A DNA stretch of 64,000 nt, from assembly GCF_024158915.1 (NCBI RefSeq), contig NZ_JAMZGF010000019.1:23283-87282 (forward strand), in the 5' to 3' direction. A model generated the notes under the pieces. That model had not been told where the DNA came from. It did not search any database and was given only the letters and a program-made list of their open reading frames with translations. This DNA comes from Chryseobacterium sp. S0630. GTDB lineage: Bacteria; Bacteroidota; Bacteroidia; Flavobacteriales; Weeksellaceae. Shown here in pieces: positions 1-8,500 of the stretch. The translations under genes and the position numbers were made by a program. The stretch's first letter is position 1; the number at the start of each line of letters is the position of its first letter.

Positions 1-66
1 GTAGACAAAAGCATTGGAGGTATTGACTATCAGAATTTTACAGACAAATTAAAATCATTCTACTAG
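1..66 (+). CDS. 3' end of an unidentified gene
   Basis: An open frame enters from the left edge and ends at a TAG at 64-66, giving about 21 C-terminal residues that end in KLKSFY. It is too short to assign a family. The following gene starts 77 bases later in the same direction. Confidence 0.5.
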   Translation, partial: VDKSIGGIDYQNFTDKLKSFY

Positions 67-143
67 ATCCAATTAAATAGGTTGATTAAACCAAAAAAAA
101 TTGGATTATTCAAATAATTTATTAACATAAAAATCCAAAAATT

Positions 144-2279
144 ATGAGATTTAAATCATTACTATTTATGTCCCTATTTCCAATAATAGGTTTTGCACAG
201 CAAGATAGGCCTCATGAGTGTAAAGCAGATGAAATGATGAAAAAACATTTTGAGCTGCATCCTGAATCTAAGGCTGAATATGATAATTTTGAGAAATACA
301 CCAAAGATTTCATAAAAAAAATGAAATCAAACAAAAATTCATTGAATACAATCAATAATCCAACCTACATTATCCCTGTGGTTTTTCATGTGTATGGAGA
401 ATCTCAAAGTAATGTAAAAGTAAATTACCAAAAAGTAGTCGACTTACTGGAACAAATCAACTTAAATTTCAATGGAATTAACACTGATTCAAACACCGTA
501 GATCCTGATTTCCAATCTATCAGAGGAGCTTTAAGCATTGAATTCCGTTTAGCTAAAATTGACCCCACCGGAAAAGTAACCAGCGGAGTGGTATTTCATC
601 CTTTCAAAGGCGGATATGGCAATGGTGGCGGATATGATACAGAAATTGGTGCAGATGCCTGGGATAATACAAAGTATATGAATGTGTATATCCAAAATGA
701 TCTTTATGCTGATAAAACTCTTAATAACTCAGGAGTGGCCTGGTATCCGGATACATCCATGACTTCAGATAATACAGCAAGAGTTGTTTATAATGGACGT
801 TATATATTTGATGCTGCAGGAACAGTGGCTTCAAACGAGTTTTCTGATACATTCACGCACGAATTTGGGCACTGGCTCAATCTTCAGCATACTTTCAATG
901 TTCTTTGTTCAACTGCAAACCCTGGTAATGATGGTGATGGAGTTGCAGACACCCCTGTAGAAAATAATTCTAATGGATTAGGATGTGCCACTGGCAACAA
1001 TTGTCTTGGACAGAAAGTGAACGTTGAAAACTATATGGGATACAACGGCTCTGCCGGTTGTTATAAAATGTTTACCAATGGACAAGTTTACAGGATGCTG
1101 GCAGCATTAAACCATGCTTCAAGAGTAACTTTATGGCAGCCTGCCAACTTAGTTGCAACCGGAGTTGCCAATACTCCGCCCAGGCTAACCCTTAGCAACA
1201 GTACATTTACAGAAAACTTAGACAATAATGGAGCAGTGTCATTAGATGGAACAGTAGCCTCTGCCCCTACATCAACAATTACATTAAATTCAGCAACATT
1301 TGACGTACCAAATGGAACAACTCTTGTTTCGGGAACACATTTCACCTCTTCATTACCAGCAGGACTAACAGCAAGTATAGTAGTTACAAGCCCTACAACT
1401 GCTACACTTACCATAAATGGTGCTGCAACCAGTCACCCAAAAAGCCAGGTCCTGAATTCATCAATTACATTCCTGAATCCGGCTATAACAGGAGGCACAG
1501 CTTCACTAGGATCAACAACAGCTCTAGCATTAACTTTCTCTTATAAAGATCCTTATAAAATAGTTACAGGGACTCCTCTGGAAAGTTATGCCAACCCAAC
1601 AGCAACAACAGTAACAACCAACCCCGGAGCACCTTGGAAATATTTTATCATTAACCCGGAACTTAGTGATAATGCAGGATATGGAGCTTGGTACTATGCT
1701 GCCAATCAATTAAAGTTCGAAACCTATTGGAAAGGGTTAGTATGCGAAACAGGAACACGAAATATAAGTTTAATTCCAGCTTGCACCACCATAACTAATG
1801 CAAGTAATATAGGGTATCCTGGCTTTACTCCCAACCAACTTGATGTGTACACTCCTACCTATACTACCTGGTCTGGTCAAACAGCCTATGTTGGTTTTAG
1901 AAATCAATTCGATGGTTACAACATTAACGGTTATTTCAAACTGATTGTGGGGGCAAATGGTTCAGATTATTCTGTAACTGAGTATGCATACAATACACAA
2001 CCATATGGCAGTATTACAACACCTTGTGTATTATCCACTGCAGATGTTGATACAAAAAACTCAGAAACTTCCATCTATCCAAATCCAGTTTCTGATGTAT
2101 TGACAATTAAAACAACAGGGAAAATTAAATCAATTGCTGTTTATGATATGTCTGGAAGAAAAATAAATGCTAAAGTTATTGGTGACAAGGTTGACGTTAG
2201 ACACTTCCAAAGCGGAACTTATTTAATTGATATCGAAACTTCTTTAGGAAAGTCTTCTCAAAAATTCATTAAAAAATAA
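144..2279 (+). CDS. Secreted M43-like zinc metalloprotease with T9SS type A sorting domain
   Basis: A 711-residue secreted protease. A signal peptide (residues 1-19, ending FAQ) is followed by a pro-region and a metzincin catalytic domain with HEFGHWLNLQH at residues 239-249, giving zinc ligands H239, H243 and H249 and catalytic E240. A Met-turn, ENYMGY, follows. The pattern fits the M43 (cytophagalysin/pappalysin) family, although N replaces the usual Gly of HExxHxxGxxH. The middle is Thr/Ser-rich and beta-sandwich-like. The C-terminus (IYPNPVSDVLTIKT... to KFIKK) is a typical T9SS type A sorting domain, so outer-membrane export and cleavage are expected. It is a lone gene followed by a strong terminator at 2393. 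The family is clear; the substrate is unknown. Confidence 0.9.
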   Translation: MRFKSLLFMSLFPIIGFAQQDRPHECKADEMMKKHFELHPESKAEYDNFEKYTKDFIKKMKSNKNSLNTINNPTYIIPVVFHVYGESQSNVKVNYQKVVDLLEQINLNFNGINTDSNTVDPDFQSIRGALSIEFRLAKIDPTGKVTSGVVFHPFKGGYGNGGGYDTEIGADAWDNTKYMNVYIQNDLYADKTLNNSGVAWYPDTSMTSDNTARVVYNGRYIFDAAGTVASNEFSDTFTHEFGHWLNLQHTFNVLCSTANPGNDGDGVADTPVENNSNGLGCATGNNCLGQKVNVENYMGYNGSAGCYKMFTNGQVYRMLAALNHASRVTLWQPANLVATGVANTPPRLTLSNSTFTENLDNNGAVSLDGTVASAPTSTITLNSATFDVPNGTTLVSGTHFTSSLPAGLTASIVVTSPTTATLTINGAATSHPKSQVLNSSITFLNPAITGGTASLGSTTALALTFSYKDPYKIVTGTPLESYANPTATTVTTNPGAPWKYFIINPELSDNAGYGAWYYAANQLKFETYWKGLVCETGTRNISLIPACTTITNASNIGYPGFTPNQLDVYTPTYTTWSGQTAYVGFRNQFDGYNINGYFKLIVGANGSDYSVTEYAYNTQPYGSITTPCVLSTADVDTKNSETSIYPNPVSDVLTIKTTGKIKSIAVYDMSGRKINAKVIGDKVDVRHFQSGTYLIDIETSLGKSSQKFIKK

Positions 2280-2392
2280 GATCAAATGCTATATAATAAA
2301 ATATGATATCTAATAAAAAGGGGCTAAATATAAATTCGTTTAACATTCATATTTTTTAACTTCCTGTATTTTATGAGATGGTGCAGGATCAG

Positions 2393-2419
2393 GATGGGCT
2401 CAATGAGCCCATCTTTTTT
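2393..2419 (+). terminator. Rho-independent terminator after the M43 protease
   Basis: A perfect 9-bp stem, GATGGGCTC / GAGCCCATC with loop AAT, is followed by six T. Closely related stems recur at 2724, 3104 and 14320. Confidence 0.85.
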
Positions 2420-2469
2420 ATATATCATTCTTAAAAATATGTTATATGACAATTTATAGCTTCATTGCT

Positions 2470-2526
2470 ATAGTCTAATGTTTACAACTTATACTTCTTA
2501 TTACTTAAGCTATTTCAATAAGTTTG
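2470..2526 (+). promoter_or_regulatory. Promoter with degenerate GTAG-CTAC motif, no gene downstream
   Basis: A weak form of the motif (2470-2485, ending TTTAC) lies exactly 33 nt upstream of a TAAGTTTG -7 box at 2519-2526. The next feature downstream is the terminator at 2724. No convincing ORF lies between, so this is an empty transcription unit of roughly 200 nt. Confidence 0.55.
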
Positions 2527-2723
2527 TCATTATTAAACTGTTTATGCATATCCGATTTTAAGTAGTAATGACATTTCATCTTTTAAATTTCGCTCATTTA
2601 AATTTAAAAGTATAATATAAGTCAATTACATGATCCTTTAATAAAAAGATATCATTTCTAAACATAAATTCGTCAAACATTCATATTTTAACTTTCTGTA
2701 TTTTTGAGATGGTACAGGATTAA

Positions 2724-2750
2724 GATGGGCTCAATGAGCTCATCTTTTTT
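2724..2750 (+). terminator. Terminator of the first empty unit
   Basis: The stem GATGGGCTC / GAGCTCATC (one G-T pair, loop AAT) is followed by six T. The upstream flank (cattcatattt...gagatggtacagga) copies the flank of the terminator at 2393, so this is a tandem duplication of about 330 bp. Confidence 0.8.
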
Positions 2751-2801
2751 ATATAACATTCTAAAAAAAGGTCTTATATGACAATTTATTACTTCATTGA
2801 T

Positions 2802-2858
2802 ATAGTTGAATATCTACAACCTATACTTCTTATTACTTAAGCTATTTTAATAAGTTTG
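2802..2858 (+). promoter_or_regulatory. Promoter with ATAGTTGAATATCTAC motif, no gene downstream
   Basis: The 16-nt motif at 2802-2817 is 33 nt upstream of TAAGTTTG at 2851-2858. Downstream sequence resembles that after the 2519 promoter (…tttaatttaaaagtataatata…) and runs to the hairpin at 3104 without a credible ORF. Confidence 0.6.
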
Positions 2859-3103
2859 TCTTATTAAGTTGTTTATGTATACTTTACTAGTAATATTTTA
2901 AATAAGTAAAAGATAGGGGACATCTTTTGAGAACCTGCTATATCCACATTTTCAATTTCCGATTTTTAGTACTATTGACATTATTCATAATATTAAATTT
3001 CACCCTTTTTTAATTTAAAAGTATAATATAAATCGGATATAAAGTCCAGTAACTTTTTTAAAGGATATAGTACGTATTATTAGTATTTAAGTGTACAATG
3101 GAA

Positions 3104-3130
3104 GATGGGCAATACGCTCATCTTTCTTTT
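3104..3130 (+). terminator. Terminator of the second empty unit
   Basis: The stem GATGGGC / GCTCATC with loop AATAC is followed by a T-rich tract. It is the same hairpin family as at 2393 and 2724. Confidence 0.7.
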
Positions 3131-3235
3131 TTCTATACCACAGTCTTCTTTATAAATCTATTAAGATCAACAAAGGATATTACTTGTTTTTATCATTAAA
3201 AAGGCAGGGTTTCATCGATTAATATTTTCATAAGT

Positions 3236-3292
3236 GTAGTATAATGCCTACGATTCTGATTCTCTGTTATAGAAAAGCATTAAATATTTTTG
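3236..3292 (+). promoter_or_regulatory. Promoter of the 3311 lipoprotein gene
   Basis: The motif GTAGTATAATGCCTAC (3236-3251), preceded by AATATTTTCA, lies exactly 33 nt before TATTTTTG (3285-3292), a perfect TAnnTTTG. Because the -7 box covers the possible TTG start at 3290, translation most likely begins at the ATG at 3311. Confidence 0.7.
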
Positions 3293-3310
3293 TCACACAT
3301 CGAAGAATTA

Positions 3311-3781
3311 ATGAGATCTATATTTACTCTGGCCGTTGTGGCAGCCCTTAATCTGGCATGTACCCAGACTGAACCAAAAATATTTACCAATAAGAACTCC
3401 TCTCCTATCTATCATAAAGTTTACCAAATTTCGGAATTGCCTGCTGTTCCAGACTTTGCTGCACCAATTAAAGAATCGTGGGAAATTCGAAAATTCACAT
3501 TGATCAAGGCTGACTGCAAAATATTAAATTTTGAATTGAAAGTTACATCCTCATATTTTTGGAAGGAAGACAATACCCTGACTGGTTTTGTGATGACTGA
3601 TAAAAAAACAAAAGAGAAAGCAGTGATGACAATAGAAGAAAATGGATATGAACTGATTTATACTGATCATTGCAAAATCTTCAAATTACAAGGTAAAACT
3701 GACACCGATAATAAAGTATTGACCGATCCGCTGAGTATTCTCAAGAATAAACTTCTAACCTATGCAAGGACCAGGAGATAA
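3311..3781 (+). CDS. Small lipoprotein, stand-alone copy of the metzincin N-terminal domain
   Basis: A 156-residue putative lipoprotein. MRSIFTLAVVAALNLAC is a lipoprotein signal with the lipidated Cys at residue 17. The start at 3311 is chosen because an upstream in-frame TTG falls inside the -7 box. Residues of about 35-110 (YQISELPAVPDFAAPI..., EIRKFTLIK) match the N-terminal domain of the two lipoprotein metalloproteases at 11100 and 12600 and the next gene, but no HExxH is present. It could be a free-standing pro-domain or inhibitor (inference) or the remnant of a truncated protease. It has its own promoter. No recognised family name. Confidence 0.7.
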   Translation: MRSIFTLAVVAALNLACTQTEPKIFTNKNSSPIYHKVYQISELPAVPDFAAPIKESWEIRKFTLIKADCKILNFELKVTSSYFWKEDNTLTGFVMTDKKTKEKAVMTIEENGYELIYTDHCKIFKLQGKTDTDNKVLTDPLSILKNKLLTYARTRR

Positions 3782-3879
3782 TATACTTTACCCAACAATG
3801 AGATTTCTAAATCGATTTTACATAATACCTATGTCATAAAAAAACAGAAAAAAATAACACTAACAATATTTTCACAATC

Positions 3880-3936
3880 GTAGTTCAACAACTACACTTT
3901 AAATTCTTTGTTACACCCATTACATTCTTAATTTCA
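3880..3936 (+). promoter_or_regulatory. Promoter of the 3958 lipoprotein gene
   Basis: GTAGTTCAACAACTAC (3880-3895) is a near-perfect inverted repeat, preceded by AATATTTTCACAATC. TAATTTCA at 3929-3936 is the -7 box at the fixed 33-nt spacing. About 95 bp here are nearly identical to 5190-5290. Confidence 0.7.
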
Positions 3937-3957
3937 TCATTAAAATAGAATTAAATT

Positions 3958-4407
3958 ATGAGAAAAATTATGTTTTTAATGGCTATTGCAGCCATATCAT
4001 TTGTTTCATGTAATAAAAAAAACATTGAATCAAGTTCATTCACTGATAATAATGATAGTATGTATAAGATTTCAGAATTACCACTAATTCCAGAATTTGC
4101 GAAACCCATTGAAAAGGAAGGCGAAGTAAGAAAATTTACACTCATAAAAAATGATGGAACAAAACTGTATTTTGAATTAAAAAGTACTAAAGAAAAGTTT
4201 TCTGGAGATAAGCACAAACTTGCTGGTTTCGTGACAAACCACATGAAAATAAAAGGAAAAGCATCTATGACTGTTGGAGAAAACAGCTATGACTTATCCT
4301 ATACTGATAATCAAGAAGATTGTACATTACAAGGAGAAAATAAACGAAGCATTAAATATAAAAATATCGAAATTAATTTACCTGGAATTATTAAAGAAAA
4401 CTTTTAG
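3958..4407 (+). CDS. Small lipoprotein, stand-alone metzincin N-terminal domain
   Basis: A 149-residue lipoprotein. MRKIMFLMAIAAISFVSC ends in a lipobox with Cys18. The sequence SMYKISELPLIPEFAKPIEKEGEVRKFTLIKNDG (here residues about 39-70) is almost the same as in the proteases at 11100 and 12600. The protein ends where those continue into their catalytic part. It therefore consists only of the shared N-terminal domain, like its neighbour at 3311. The function is not known; a protease pro-domain or trans-acting inhibitor is one inference, a truncation product another. It has its own promoter and no clear terminator. Confidence 0.75.
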   Translation: MRKIMFLMAIAAISFVSCNKKNIESSSFTDNNDSMYKISELPLIPEFAKPIEKEGEVRKFTLIKNDGTKLYFELKSTKEKFSGDKHKLAGFVTNHMKIKGKASMTVGENSYDLSYTDNQEDCTLQGENKRSIKYKNIEINLPGIIKENF

Positions 4408-5221
4408 CCAATTCCAGAAACAAATGATAATCTTTGTCAAAGAATAAATTACAAACCTGTTTAAACTTTTATTTTCCAGAGGAACGAAATAGAAAAGATT
4501 TCTTTCTGCTCCAAAATATCTCTGAATTCTTTACTTCTCAACCCTGAACCTGCATTAAGAAACAAACCTTTCTATTCTACATTGATATCTTTTAAGAGAG
4601 AAAAGATTTCTTTAAAAACATACTCAATCTTATAGAGATTATGAAGCTGTCTACTTAAAGAATTTTTCTAAGAAAGCATCTGCCTCTGATTATCATAAAG
4701 AAAAATACCGTTGCTTTTTTTTGATGATTTTCTCTCCCAATATCCAGCTCTCCTCCTGTTCTACTTCATGTATAACTTCCATTTAACCAAACACAGGGAA
4801 GAATCAGATTCTGTAGCAGAAAAATCCAGACTCGCTTAAAAGGAACCTTTATTGCTTGCTTCATTTATTGAAATAATAATCTAAAAGTTTCTAGCTTATT
4901 GTTTTCTTAGAATTTTTTTTTCAAACTCAATTCACAACATCGACAGCCCATTTTAATCATTTTATAATAAATTGGAAAATTCTTCCAAAATTGAATCTTA
5001 TAGAACCCTCTCCTTTTACCTTTTCTTAGATAGGGTAAAATCTATTTTTCCTATTTATATTTCTTTATGAATTCCAGAATTTCAGTCCTTTTTTTGCGGC
5101 TATAAATTGCTAATTTCTCTAACCTCTTTTATCCATTATAAAAGTTTAAATAAGATCGATAATATATTTTGTAAGCAGCTTAATAAAAACGAAAAATAAC
5201 ACTAACAATATTTTCACAATC
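4408..5221. other. Long intergenic stretch without a recognisable gene
   Basis: About 800 bp with stops in all frames and no convincing ORF or hairpin with a T-run. It ends in a second copy of the leader found before 3958. It may be decayed sequence of a former lipoprotein unit. Confidence 0.5.
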
Positions 5222-5278
5222 GTAGTCAAACAACTACGATTTAAATTCTTTGTTATACCTATTACATTCTTAATTTCA
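5222..5278 (+). promoter_or_regulatory. Promoter upstream of the repeat adhesin
   Basis: GTAGTCAAACAACTAC (5222-5237) with flanking C/G is 33 nt upstream of TAATTTCA (5271-5278). It is a copy of the leader before 3958, but no lipoprotein gene follows. The next gene starts at 5545, so either the adhesin mRNA has a leader of about 260 nt or an intervening gene was lost. Confidence 0.6.
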
Positions 5279-5544
5279 TGGCTAAAAAAGAATTAATATC
5301 TGAAAACTATTATGCCAGGTTGCATTTAAAAACCCATTATTCACTACATCGATATTGAACTTCTGAAACAGCCATTCAATCAGTAAAGGACATGTACAAA
5401 AGATCAATATTGAAAAGAAATATCAACTTTTTCATATAAAAAAGAATGAGTAAAACTGCTCACTACTCACAGAAATTTCATTCACATCATCTATTTTAAC
5501 AATACGGTCATACAGTCATTAAACATAATAAAAAAAACAATAAT

Positions 5545-8500
5545 ATGAGAGAAAATTTACTTTTAGTGTTATTTTTAACATTCCTTGGAAACTTTGTTTT
5601 GGCTCAAAATAAAGGCAGGGTAGAGATTGCGGCAAAGCCTACGGCTGCATCTATGAAAGCAGGTGCTTTTATAGATGTAAATGCACCAGGCTATCCAGAG
5701 TCGAACTATCCTATAAATCAGCTGATCAGTGATGTTCTTATATCAGGAGGCACCACTTGTGTCAGTTCAAATGTAAGCAATGTAACTGTTTCCCCAAACT
5801 TACCGGCCACTGATCCGAACCGAAGCTGGGGATATTTCAATAAATCAAGTACAGACTTTCCTTTCACTAAAGGAATTATACTTTCAACAGGATATGCAAA
5901 TAAAGCAGGGAACACTTTTGAGCCCAATTTAAGTGATAACCTTGGGACCGCAGGAGATCCAGATCTATCTGCTGCTATAGGAACCAACAACTTACATAAT
6001 GCCACTTCTATAGAGTTTGACTTTGTGGCTGCTTCTACTGAAATTACTTTCAGATATTTATTTGCTTCTAAAGAATATCAGAGCAACTATCCTTGTACCT
6101 ATACTGATGGTTTTGCCTTATTATTAAAAAAAGTATCTGATCCTACTTATACCAATCTTGCTGTACTTCCAGGAGGAGCAGGGCCTGTAAGTGTAACCAA
6201 TATTCACCCTCAATATCCAAACTGCGGACCTCAGAATGAAGTATATTATGCGGGTAACAATACTGCTCAGATTGAGACTAATTTTAATGGACGTACCATT
6301 CCACTTACTGCAAAAGCAACGGTAGTTCCTGGAGAAACCTATCATTTTAAAATTGTGCTTGCGGATTTTAATGATACCGCATATGATTCAGCAGTATTTC
6401 TTGAGGCAGGATCCTTTGATATCGGAGTGGGAATGATGGATCCGGCAGGAGTCCAACTTCCGGATTCTGTCACTATGTGTGATAATACACCACAGACTTT
6501 TACTGCCTCAATTCAAGGATCTAATATAACCTATCAGTGGTATCAGGGAACCAATGCTATTCCGGGAGCGACAAATGCGAGCTATACTGCAACACAACCT
6601 GGTGTATATACTGTTAAAGTTTTTATTCAGGGAAACAACTGTCCAGGAGAAGCAACCATTACTGTAGTAGCCGGAACTTCGCCTGTCGTCCAGAATGCAA
6701 GCTTAAGTGAATGTTCAAACTCAGCAACGGCCACTTTCAATTTAACATCCGCACAAGCTTCAATAAGTACTACTCCGGGAGCTGTGTTTTCATATTATAC
6801 TACTTTGGCAGACGCCAATGCAGGAAATACCAATACCATTGCCAATCCTGCAGCCTATCTTTCCGGAAATGCAATCATTTATGCCCGCGTCAGCTCAGGA
6901 GCATGTTTCAAAGTGGCTCAATTGCAGCTTACAGTAATACAGACTGTAACTCCTGTTATCACTCCTTCATCAACTACCATTTGTTATGGAGGAAGCGTGA
7001 CTCTTACCTCAAACCAAACTACGGGAAATGTATGGTCTACAGGTGCTACGACACAATCTATTACCGTGACCTCTCCGGGAACTTATACCCTATCCAACAA
7101 CAATGGATGTACAAGTACTTCTACTTCAGTCACCATCAATGCTGAAAGCAATCCTGATGTACAGATCACTGGAAACCTGATTCTTTGTGAATCTTCAGCA
7201 ACTACTTTAACAGCTACCTCTACAGGAACCGGAAATACTTTTTCATGGTCAAACGGGGTAAACGGATCTACCAATACCGTTACGGCAGGAGGTGTATACA
7301 CAGTGACTGTTACTACTCCTTCAGGGTGCCAATATCAAAAATCCGTTACGGTGGATCAAGGTGTGGTTCCGGTAGTTCAGAACGCAAACTTAAGTGAATG
7401 TTCCAGCTCCGCAACAGCTAATTTCGATCTAACATCCGCACAAGCTTTAATAAGTACTACTCCAGGAACTGTATTTTCATATTACACGACATTAGCAGAC
7501 GCCAATGCAGGAAATACCAATACCATTGCCAATCCCGCAGCTTATCTTTCCGGAAATACAACCATTTATGTCCGTGTCAGTTCTGCAACATGTTTCAAAG
7601 TGGCACAGCTACAGCTTACAGTAACACAGACTGTAACCCCTGCCATCACCTCTTCGTCAACTACCATTTGTTATGGAGGAAGCGTGACTCTTACCTCAAA
7701 CCAAACTACTGGAAATATATGGTCGACAGGTGCTACGACACAATCTATTACTGTGAACTCTCCGGGAACCTATACCCTATCCAACAGCAATGGATCATGT
7801 ACAAGTACCCCTGTTTCAGTAACCATCAATGCTGAAAGCAATCCTGATGTCCAGATTACAGGAAACCTGGTTCTGTGTGAATCTTCAACAACTACTTTAA
7901 CGGCCACCTCTACAGGAACCGGAAATACTTTTTCATGGTCAAACGGGGTAAACGGATCTACCAATACCGTTACGGCAGGAGGTGTATACACAGTGACTGT
8001 TACTACGCCTTCAGGGTGCCAATATCAAAAATCCGTGACGGTGGATCAAGGTGTCGTTCCGGTAGTTCAGAACGCAACCTTAAGCGAATGTTCCAGCTCC
8101 GCAACAGCTAATTTCGATCTAACATCCGCACCAACTTTAATAAGTACTACTCCGGGAACTGTATTTTCATATTACACGACATTAGCAGACGCCAATGCAG
8201 GAAATACCAATACCATTGCCAATCCTGCAGCTTATCTTTCCGGAAATGCAACCATTTATGTCCGTGTCAGTTCTGCAACATGTTTCAAAGTAGCACAGCT
8301 ACAGCTTACAATAACACAGACTGTAACTCCTGCTATCACTCCTTCGTCAACTACCATTTGTTATGGAGGAAGCGTGACTCTTACCTCAAACCAAACTACG
8401 GGGAATGTATGGTCTACAGGTGCAACAACACAATCTATTACTGTGACCTCTCCGGGAACTTATACCCTATCCAACAGCAATGGATCATGTACAAGTACCC

